NCBI GenBank assembly: GCA_045636205.1
Contig: JAZTXE010000087.1
Location: 1 to 12,674, forward strand
Length of the DNA: 12,674 nt
Direction: 5' to 3'
Source: JAZRUF01 sp045636205
GTDB taxonomy: Bacteria > Bacillota > Clostridia > Oscillospirales > JAAYXM01
Shown: one piece after another, positions 6,917 to 12,674 of the stretch
How the letters are laid out: each line of letters opens with the position of its first letter
How positions within the stretch are numbered: position 1 is the stretch's first letter
Notes under the pieces: model-generated
What the model saw: the letters and a program-made list of their open reading frames with translations, nothing else
Database searches by the model: none
Told to the model about the DNA's origin: nothing
Position numbers and translations under genes: made by a program

Positions 6917-9900
6917 GTGGACAGATGAGCAGCTTCAAGCTATTGAGCACCGAGGCAGTGCACTTTTGGTAAGTGCGGCTGCGGGTTCGGGAAAAACCGC
7001 TGTGCTTGTTGAGAGACTTTTGCGCCGTGTGATAGAGGATAAAGAGGATATAACGCGGTTTTTAATGATAACCTATACCAATGCTGCGGCGGCCGAGCTG
7101 CGTGAAAAAATCCTAACGGCATTGAACGGGCGTGCATCAAAGGCGGTGAAGGATGCATATTTGCGCAGACAGCTTACACTTGTACACGGAGCGCATATTT
7201 CTACTATCCATGCGTTTTGCACATCTGTTCTAAGGACTCATGGTCATTTGATAGATATACCCGGAGATTTCCGCATTATGGACGAGAGTGAAGCAAGTTC
7301 TTTGCGCATGGAGTTGTGTGAAGAGGTTATAGATGAGAGCTACGGCAAGGATTGGTTTATGCCTGCGGCAGAGTCACTTTTCGGCGAACGCGATGACAGA
7401 AATCTTGTACAAGCTGTACTTGAACTCCATGCGAAAAGCCGCAGTCAGGTGTTTCCCGAAGAATGGCTGGATGGGATAAAAAATAGTTTTTCGAAGGATG
7501 AGGGCGCTGCACCGGATGATTCATCCTGGGGAAAGTATTTATTGAGTCAGACTCGTGAAACGCTAAACGCGCTTGAGCTTTTAAACAGACGTGCTCTGGA
7601 GCAGATAAAAGGTGATGAGGCTCTTGAGAAAGCGTATTTGCCTGCGTTTATGTGTGACAGTGAGATTATAGCTCTCTTGTTGAGAGCGGTGTCGAGTGGT
7701 TGGGATTCGGTTGTAAAGATATTTAATGAGATAAGCTTTATGCGATTGGGTTCGTTGCGCAAATACGAGAATGAGGAAAAGAAGGAACTCGTCAAGGCTA
7801 TACGCGGTCAGATTAAGGACAGGGTTGAAAAGCTTCGCAAAAATTGGTTTTTAAAAAACTCAGATGAGATTTCTGGCGAGAGTAAAAAGCTTTTGCCGGT
7901 TGCATGGGCGCTTGCATGTGCAGCGAAGGCTCTTGATGGGAAGTTTGCGCAAGAAAAGAAGCGACGTAATGCTTTGGATTATTCTGATCTTGAACATTTT
8001 GCGCTTAAGCTGTTGGTGGAAAAATACGATGCTGCAAATGATGTTGTATTCCCGACTGCGTTGGCGAAAGAGATTTCCGAAGACTGGGCGGAGATAATGG
8101 TTGACGAGTATCAGGACAGTAACTGCATTCAGGATGTTATATTCAGGTCGGTGTCCAAAGAGGAAAAAAATCTTGTCATGGTGGGTGATGTAAAACAGTC
8201 TATTTACCGATTCAGGCTTGCTGATCCACAGATTTTTTTAAAGAAGTACAGAAGTTTTAAGCCTATAGCGGAGGCGGAAGTTGGGCAGGCTTGTGTTGTT
8301 AACTTAAGCCGCAATTTCCGTTCGCGTGCCCAGGTATTGGATGCATGCAATGCTTTGTTTAGCAGTGTTATGAGTGATGAGTTGGGTGATATTAAATACA
8401 CACCTGAGGAGTATCTGTACTTGGGAGCCGGATATGATGAGTATTCAGGACAGTCAAATGCTGCGGAAGTGGTTATATTAAATCTTAATGAAATGAGAGA
8501 GAACTCTCAGGAGGAAATTTCACCTGCTGCACGCGAAATTGAGGCTGATTGGCTTGCGGGGGAAATACGCAGTATGGTCGATGAGGGATTCTGGGTTCAG
8601 GAAAAAGACGGTAACCGACGCAGGATGCGTTGGGGAGATGTTGTGATATTACTTCGTTCTCTCGCTGATAAAGCGCATGTTTTTGAAAATGCGCTGCAAC
8701 GTGCGGGGATACCTTGTGTGTCGGATAAAGCTGCAGGGCTTCTTGATACTCCTGAGGTTTCGATGATAATATCGTTGCTTACGGTTATAGATAATCCACT
8801 CAATGAAATTGCACTGGTTGGAGCTTTGCGCTCCCCGCTGTTTGCCTTTTCTGCGGATGATTTAAGTATTGTACGGCGAGCGGGAGGAAGTTATATATCC
8901 GCTATAGAAAAGGTATCCGGGCGAGATACGGGTGAGACGGGCGAAAAATGCCGCGAGTTTCTAAGGGTGTACTATACCATGCGCGAGCTTTCTGAGGATT
9001 TAAGCTGTGACAAGCTTATTTGGAAACTTTACTGTGAAACGAATGCGTTGGGTATTATCGGAGCGCTGTCGGGCGGAGCGGAGAGACGACGGAACTTACT
9101 TGAGCTTTTTTACTATGCACAGAGCTTTGAGGAAAACGGATTTCGCGGATTATATTCTTTTCTTGAGAGGATTGCACGGCTTGCCGAGAAAGGTGAGAAT
9201 ATAGCCGTAAATTCTTTGACGGATGCGGACGCGGTTCGCATTATGAGTATACATAAGTCGAAAGGTTTGGAGTTTCCGGTTGTGTTTGTGGCGGATTTCA
9301 ATCATAGATTCAACACCTCGGATTTGACTCAAAAGGTGATTATTCATCCGGAACTTGGATTGGGATTGAATGTGACGGATATCCAACCGCCTACGGCATA
9401 TCCGTCGGTTTCGCGTGCCGCGGTGGCACAGAAAATTCTTTGCGAGATGAAGAGTGAAGAAATGCGAGTGCTGTATGTTGCTCTGACGCGAGCCAGAGAA
9501 AAGCTTTTTATAGTTTGTTCTCTTCCGGATGCTGTAAAAAAACTTGGAAATGTATATTCTCAAGTAGTTGGCGGAGAGGAGTTTTCAGCTGAGGAGTTAA
9601 ATGATACAGGACCGGTTCCGTGGATTTTGGCACCGCTTTTATTCTCAAGTGAGGGGAGTGAGCTGAGGGAGTGCATAAATGCATCGCCGATACTTGATGC
9701 GAAGAGGATGCATTTTGATGTTAAAATCATAAATCCTGAGGTTGATACAAAAGCTGCTCGGGGAAAAGAAAATGCGGCAGGAATAGAGGATATGCCGAGC
9801 ATGTGGGACTTTACGCAGTTTCGAGAGAAGTTTGAATACGAATATCCTTATGCAAAGGCCTCTGAGGCACCGTCAAAGATTACTGCTACCGGGATAAGGA

Positions 9901-10499
9901 CACTGATTGAAGAAAATTGCATATCAGCTGAGGGAATAGCCGAACCGGAGGAGAAATCCAAACGGTTTGTGCGTCCGGAATTTGTTCGTGAAAAGGGGCT
10001 TACACCTGCGGAAAAGGGAATTGCTGCGCATCTTGCGATGCAGCTTGTGGATTTTTCCAAGTGTGTCGATTTAGAAGGTGTTAAGGGCGAGCTTGCAAGA
10101 CTTTACGCGATGGGTCAGCTTACGGATAAAGAGTTTGAAGCGGTGACACCTGAGATGCTTATGCGCTTTTTTAAATCCTATATAGGGGTCGAGGTGCTTA
10201 AAGCTCAAAAGATTTGGCGTGAGTTCCGCTTTTCGGTTCTTGTTCCGGCGGAGCATATGGCACCGGATGAAACTATGATTTTGCAAGGTGTAGCCGATTT
10301 GTTTTTTAAAACCGAGCAGGGGATTGTTTTGGTGGATTTTAAAACCGATGCGGGGGATATAGACGAAGCCGAAGCGTATCGACGCTATAACGAGCAGCTC
10401 AGGGCATATGCCTATGCTTTGGAGGAAATATTCGGGGAAAAGGTCTGTCGCAAGGTGCTGTTCTTTCTGCGGTCGGGCAAGGTTATAGAGCTTAAATAG
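6903..10499 (+). CDS. addA: ATP-dependent helicase/nuclease subunit A (AddA)
   Basis: AddA is the UvrD-like (superfamily 1A) 3'-5' helicase and second nuclease of the AddAB complex, acting with AddB on broken DNA ends. The protein has 1198 residues from the ATG at 6903, or 1200 from 6897. Motifs in order: Q motif WTDEQLQAIE (6-15), Walker A AAAGSGKT (25-32), motif Ia ITYTNAAAAEL (near 56), motif II DEYQD (401-405), motif III GDVKQSIYRFR (428-438), motif IV NLSRNFRS (467-474), motif V MSIHKSKGLEFP (near 781-792), and motif VI LYVALTRAREKL (857-868). The C-terminal RecB-type nuclease has H1043 (AAH), D1132 (GVADLFF), D1145 and K1147 (DFKTD), then the QLRAYAYAL helix. Every helicase and nuclease signature is intact. 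It overlaps addB by 14 bases (20 from the earlier ATG), as expected for subunits made in equal amounts. I see no clear terminator after it, so read-through into rpmE is possible. Confidence 0.96.
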   Translation: MADVKWTDEQLQAIEHRGSALLVSAAAGSGKTAVLVERLLRRVIEDKEDITRFLMITYTNAAAAELREKILTALNGRASKAVKDAYLRRQLTLVHGAHISTIHAFCTSVLRTHGHLIDIPGDFRIMDESEASSLRMELCEEVIDESYGKDWFMPAAESLFGERDDRNLVQAVLELHAKSRSQVFPEEWLDGIKNSFSKDEGAAPDDSSWGKYLLSQTRETLNALELLNRRALEQIKGDEALEKAYLPAFMCDSEIIALLLRAVSSGWDSVVKIFNEISFMRLGSLRKYENEEKKELVKAIRGQIKDRVEKLRKNWFLKNSDEISGESKKLLPVAWALACAAKALDGKFAQEKKRRNALDYSDLEHFALKLLVEKYDAANDVVFPTALAKEISEDWAEIMVDEYQDSNCIQDVIFRSVSKEEKNLVMVGDVKQSIYRFRLADPQIFLKKYRSFKPIAEAEVGQACVVNLSRNFRSRAQVLDACNALFSSVMSDELGDIKYTPEEYLYLGAGYDEYSGQSNAAEVVILNLNEMRENSQEEISPAAREIEADWLAGEIRSMVDEGFWVQEKDGNRRRMRWGDVVILLRSLADKAHVFENALQRAGIPCVSDKAAGLLDTPEVSMIISLLTVIDNPLNEIALVGALRSPLFAFSADDLSIVRRAGGSYISAIEKVSGRDTGETGEKCREFLRVYYTMRELSEDLSCDKLIWKLYCETNALGIIGALSGGAERRRNLLELFYYAQSFEENGFRGLYSFLERIARLAEKGENIAVNSLTDADAVRIMSIHKSKGLEFPVVFVADFNHRFNTSDLTQKVIIHPELGLGLNVTDIQPPTAYPSVSRAAVAQKILCEMKSEEMRVLYVALTRAREKLFIVCSLPDAVKKLGNVYSQVVGGEEFSAEELNDTGPVPWILAPLLFSSEGSELRECINASPILDAKRMHFDVKIINPEVDTKAARGKENAAGIEDMPSMWDFTQFREKFEYEYPYAKASEAPSKITATGIRTLIEENCISAEGIAEPEEKSKRFVRPEFVREKGLTPAEKGIAAHLAMQLVDFSKCVDLEGVKGELARLYAMGQLTDKEFEAVTPEMLMRFFKSYIGVEVLKAQKIWREFRFSVLVPAEHMAPDETMILQGVADLFFKTEQGIVLVDFKTDAGDIDEAEAYRRYNEQLRAYAYALEEIFGEKVCRKVLFFLRSGKVIELK

Positions 10500-10524
10500 T
10501 GTTTGTATAGACAGCTAAAGTATA

Positions 10525-10543
10525 TTTAATTTGAAAAATTAAA
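10525..10543. repeat. AT-only inverted repeat after addA
   Basis: TTTAATTT (10525-10532) and AAATTAAA (10536-10543) form a perfect 8-bp inverted repeat around GAA. The stem has no G-C pairs and no following T-run on the plus strand, so it is a poor terminator. It could be a weak 3' hairpin for addA or chance in AT-rich sequence. Confidence 0.3.
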
Positions 10544-10551
10544 AAAATCTC

Positions 10552-10580
10552 TTGCGTTTTATTCTCAAATGTGATATGAT
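10552..10580 (+). promoter_or_regulatory. Predicted promoter of rpmE
   Basis: TTGCGT (10552-10557, 4 of 6) and TATGAT (10575-10580, 5 of 6) are 17 bases apart, with a TGA extended -10 directly before the -10 box. The start would be near 10587, about 37 bases before the ATG. No sequence resembling the known AT-rich Zur box was recognised around it, so zinc control is not supported. Confidence 0.65.
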
Positions 10581-10623
10581 TTAGTCACTGCGTATTTCTT
10601 GTATACCGAAAGAGGTGAAAATA

Positions 10624-10833
10624 ATGAAAGAAGGAATCCATCCGGAATACGGCACGACTACTATTACCTGCGTTTGTGGTAATGTTATTGAGACCGGCTC
10701 AACCAAGAAGGATATTCGTGTTGAAGTTTGCTCCAAATGTCATCCGTTCTTTACCGGCAAACAGAAACTGGTTGACACCGGCGGACGTGTTGATCGCTTC
10801 AATAAAAAGTTTAACCTGTCTCAGGACAAGTAA
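10624..10833 (+). CDS. rpmE: 50S ribosomal protein L31 (zinc-binding form)
   Basis: A structural protein of the large ribosomal subunit, 69 residues long, normal for L31. It begins MKEGIHPEY, the family's standard N-terminus, and carries four zinc-ligand cysteines at C16, C18, C36 and C39 (CVC and CSKC), so it is the C+ form. The typical HPFFTGKQKLVDTGGRVDRF segment follows. The start at 10624 is set by AGAGG (10611-10615) 8 bases upstream; a GTG at 10615 overlaps that site and is unlikely. It appears monocistronic, with its own promoter and a strong terminator 24 bases after the stop. Confidence 0.97.
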   Translation: MKEGIHPEYGTTTITCVCGNVIETGSTKKDIRVEVCSKCHPFFTGKQKLVDTGGRVDRFNKKFNLSQDK

Positions 10834-10855
10834 GAGTCCGTGCTTCTTTTTAAGT

Positions 10856-10894
10856 AAAAAACGCCTTTGGCTTTATGCCAAAGGCGTTTTGGTT
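10856..10894. terminator. Bidirectional intrinsic terminator between rpmE and ddh
   Basis: A perfect 14-bp stem, AAAACGCCTTTGGC (10858-10871) with GCCAAAGGCGTTTT (10877-10890), and a 5-base loop. On the plus strand the T-run is TTTT-GG-TTTT; on the minus strand it is TTTTTACTT. It lies 24 bases after the rpmE stop and 16 bases beyond the ddh stop on the other strand, so it can end both convergent transcripts. Confidence 0.92.
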
Positions 10895-10906
10895 TTATTA
10901 TGAAAA

Positions 10907-11890
10907 TTAAAGAAGATTTTTTCTCTGCTCCTCGGGTGATGCGGGATGGAGAAGAGCCGGTGCTATATCAAATACAGTTTTGCAACCGCAGCTGCCGTCG
11001 CGGCTTAAGCGATATGCAGCGCGGGCGTAAGCGCAAAGTACGCTTGATGTAAATTCCGGGTTTGAATCAAGCTGCAGGCGGTATTCGATAATGTGTTTAT
11101 TCTTCTTATCAAAGCCGGTTACACCGCTGCGAAATACAACGCCGCCGTGCGGGATGCCGCTGTGGTCGCGCATGAGCTCGTCCTTAGAAATGAAGTGGAC
11201 AGTGGTGTCATACGGCTCGAAGTAATTAGGCATGGTTTTTATAGCGTTTTCAATCTCTATTTTATCTGCGCCGTCTTCTGCGACGACAAAGCATTCACGC
11301 AGATGCTTTTGCCTTACGGTGAGATCAGGTGTTTCGCCGTTTCTCACCGCGTTGAGAGCGGAGTCTACCGGTATGGTGTACTGACGTGCGTCAACCACTC
11401 CGGGGATTCTGCGTATTGCATCAGAATGTCCCTGGCTTACACCTTTGCCCCAAAATGTATAATCGTTGCCGCAGGGAAGGATTGCCTGACCGATGAGGCG
11501 GTTTAAGGAAAACATTCCCGGGTCCCAGCCTGAAGAGATGACCGCGACGGTTCTGTTTTCCTGACAAACAGAGTCAACTTTTTTAAAGTGCTCGGGAATT
11601 TTGGCGTGGTTGTCAAAACTGTCAACAACATTGAAATATTTGGCAAGCTCGGGGGTTTGCTCAGGTAAATCGTTTGCGCTTCCTCCGCATAGGATGAGGA
11701 CGTCTATTTCATCTTTATGCGCTTTGGCATCATTTATAGAATAAACCGGAATGTTTGTATGGGTTTTAATAGAGGATGGGTCACGGCGCGTAAATAAGGC
11801 GACGAGCTCCATGTCATCAACCATGTTGAGCGCGGCTTCGACACCTCGACCTAAATTACCGTATCCGGCAATACCTACTCTTATTTTCAT
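10907..11890 (-). CDS. ddh: meso-diaminopimelate D-dehydrogenase
   Basis: Catalyses NADPH-dependent reductive amination of L-2-amino-6-oxopimelate (tetrahydrodipicolinate form) to meso-diaminopimelate in one step, supplying lysine and peptidoglycan cross-linking (EC 1.4.1.16). It bypasses the succinylase, acetylase and aminotransferase routes. The protein has 327 residues, the usual length. The N-terminal Rossmann motif GYGNLG is at 9-14. Segments shared with the Corynebacterium enzyme include VVDSFDNH (88-95), SSGWDPGMFSLNR (119-131), WGKGVSQGHSDAIRRIPGV (147-165), RQYTIP (169-174), TMPNYFEPY (219-227), GIPHGG (245-250) and LDSNPEFT (274-281), covering cofactor and substrate pockets. The start is supported by AGGATGA about 8-10 bases upstream. 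It stands alone, with its own promoter and terminator and no other lysine genes alongside. CGCK near the C-terminus holds two cysteines whose role is unknown to me. Confidence 0.95.
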   Translation of the reverse strand: MKIRVGIAGYGNLGRGVEAALNMVDDMELVALFTRRDPSSIKTHTNIPVYSINDAKAHKDEIDVLILCGGSANDLPEQTPELAKYFNVVDSFDNHAKIPEHFKKVDSVCQENRTVAVISSGWDPGMFSLNRLIGQAILPCGNDYTFWGKGVSQGHSDAIRRIPGVVDARQYTIPVDSALNAVRNGETPDLTVRQKHLRECFVVAEDGADKIEIENAIKTMPNYFEPYDTTVHFISKDELMRDHSGIPHGGVVFRSGVTGFDKKNKHIIEYRLQLDSNPEFTSSVLCAYARAAYRLSRDGSCGCKTVFDIAPALLHPASPEEQRKNLL

Positions 11891-11941
11891 AAATAATCAT
11901 CCTTTCGTACAGGGGGTAAGAAATTATAAACAGATAAAAAA

Positions 11942-11970
11942 ATAATAGCACGCGCAGTGGTGAATGTCAA
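11942..11970 (-). promoter_or_regulatory. Predicted strong sigma-A promoter of ddh
   Basis: On the minus strand a perfect TTGACA (11965-11970) is followed after 17 bases by TATTAT (11942-11947, 5 of 6). The start is predicted near 11935, giving a leader of about 45 bases. It is the closest to consensus of the promoters in this window. Confidence 0.8.
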
Positions 11971-12019
11971 TGCAATAACTATGGAAAAATGCGTGCTGAG
12001 AGGAAGGATGGGGACAAAA

Positions 12020-12051
12020 GAAAAAACGGCTGATGCAGAAAACAACAGCCG
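12020..12051 (-). terminator. Intrinsic terminator of the tcdA-like gene
   Basis: Read on the minus strand, CGGCTG and CAGCCG (12046-12051 with 12027-12032) form a 6-bp stem, extended inward by two pairs past a T-T mismatch, with a 7-base loop. A run of six T follows (12021-12026 complement). It lies 6 bases after the stop codon and separates this gene from ddh downstream. Confidence 0.8.
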
Positions 12052-12057
12052 ATAAAT

Positions 12058-12674
12058 CTACAGTTTTGCAATATAGCGTACCGCTTCGCCTGCCATTATC
12101 ATGCCTGCACATCCGGGAACCCAGGATACACTTCCCGGAGTGCTGCGGCGACCCGGGACAGAGTCCTGCACTTCGCTTTGGGGAGTGAGAGGGAACTCTT
12201 CCGAGAAAACGACCGGGTGGTGAATTATGCCACGGTGTCTTAATTCTTTTCGCATAATGCGGGCGAGTGGGCAATTCTGGGTTTTTGATATGTCGCAAAC
12301 CGAGAAAGCTGAGGCGTCGAGTTTATTTCCGGTACCCATTGCCGAGATTATTGGGATGTTTTTTTCATGCGCAGTGCAGATTAAATCTATTTTATTGGTT
12401 ACGATGTCAATAGCATCAATTATAAAATCGTATTTTACCGAAAAAAGTTCATCGCGAGTATCTGCCGAGTAGCGCATAACCTTTGCGTGGACGGTTGCAT
12501 TTGGATTAATATCAAGCGCACGCTCACGCATTACTTCGGCTTTGGGTTTTCCAATCGTGCTGTGCAAAGCTATAATCTGGCGGTTTATATTGGTTCTTGA
12601 AACAGTGTCATGGTCTATGAAGGTGAGCTGACCTATACCTGCACGAACCAAAGCTTCGGCGGCATGGCCACCTA
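12058..12674 (-). CDS. tcdA: tRNA threonylcarbamoyladenosine dehydratase, TcdA/YgdL family (5' end missing)
   Basis: An E1-like ThiF-fold enzyme. TcdA uses ATP to cyclise the t6A base at position 37 of ANN-decoding tRNAs to ct6A, assisted in E. coli by CsdA and CsdE. The window holds 204 codons before the TAG; the frame stays open to the edge and begins GGHAAEALVRAGIG, the glycine-rich nucleotide-binding loop, so roughly the first 30-40 residues are missing. A TTG at 12649-12651 lies inside this loop and is not the start. Further family segments are FIDHDTVSRTNINRQ, the INPNA turn, FIIDAIDIVTNKIDL, SAMGTGNKLD, CPLARIMRKELRHRGI and the C-terminal PGSVSWVPGCAGMIMAGE. These match the shorter Gram-positive TcdA type. 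Other ThiF/MoeB/HesA relatives are possible, but the CPLA and GNKLD segments favour TcdA. No partner gene is visible, and it ends in its own terminator before ddh. Confidence 0.88.
   Translation of the reverse strand, partial: GGHAAEALVRAGIGQLTFIDHDTVSRTNINRQIIALHSTIGKPKAEVMRERALDINPNATVHAKVMRYSADTRDELFSVKYDFIIDAIDIVTNKIDLICTAHEKNIPIISAMGTGNKLDASAFSVCDISKTQNCPLARIMRKELRHRGIIHHPVVFSEEFPLTPQSEVQDSVPGRRSTPGSVSWVPGCAGMIMAGEAVRYIAKL

Noticed and set aside
9150..9563. 137-codon minus-strand frame inside addA
   Set aside because: It is antisense to helicase motif V and VI coding sequence, with no supporting signals.
10500..10623. Search for a small gene, riboswitch or Zur box between addA and rpmE
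   Set aside because: Only the rpmE promoter, its ribosome binding site and a weak AT hairpin are visible.
11093..11506. 137-codon plus-strand frame opposite ddh
   Set aside because: It is antisense to conserved ddh segments and has no ribosome binding site.
11947..11997. Inverted repeat AGCACGC / GCGTGCT (11947-11953 and 11991-11997) around the ddh -35 box
   Set aside because: It is only 7 bases with a 37-base gap. Such a match is expected by chance fairly often in a region this size.
11924..12298. 124-codon minus-strand frame overlapping the tcdA-like gene
   Set aside because: It overlaps the TcdA frame on the same strand in another frame and runs through the terminator and the ddh promoter. 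Its composition is not protein-like.

Overview
The window reads as a chromosomal segment of a low-to-moderate GC Gram-positive bacterium, most likely a member of the Clostridia (Bacillota). This rests on AddAB instead of RecBCD for double-strand-break repair, a secreted protein with three C-terminal SLH modules, strong AGGAGG-type ribosome binding sites, U-tailed intrinsic terminators and a zinc-type ribosomal protein L31. I cannot name a genus from the sequence alone.

Layout: (1) 1-407, minus strand: N-terminal part of a B12-binding-domain radical SAM protein, running off the left edge. (2) 408-614: divergent intergenic region with one promoter per direction and a 14-bp palindrome in the leader of the rightward gene. 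(3) 615-3449, plus: a large exported SLH-domain surface protein with four Ig-like repeats and an acidic linker, closed by a hairpin terminator. (4) 3566-6916 and 6903-10499, plus: addB and addA, overlapping and almost certainly co-transcribed from a promoter just after the surface-protein terminator. (5) 10624-10833, plus: rpmE (L31) with its own promoter. (6) A bidirectional 14-bp hairpin terminator at 10858-10890 separates it from convergent genes. (7) 10907-11890, minus: ddh, meso-diaminopimelate dehydrogenase, from a near-consensus promoter. (8) 12058-12674, minus: a TcdA-like ThiF-family enzyme, cut by the right edge and ending in its own terminator.

The genes are largely independent units: recombinational repair (addB-addA), translation (rpmE, and tcdA through tRNA modification), lysine and peptidoglycan precursor synthesis (ddh), and the cell envelope (SLH protein). 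Only addB-addA are clearly one functional unit, forming the two subunits of one helicase-nuclease. No mobile element, CRISPR array, rRNA or tRNA gene is visible, and no stretch over 300 bases lacks a gene.

I found no convincing new multi-gene system here. The points most worth a second look are the repeat architecture and leader palindrome of the surface protein, the truncated radical SAM gene, and the stand-alone, strongly promoted ddh gene. Promoter, terminator and start-site calls were made by eye; family assignments come from recognised motifs, not from database searches.
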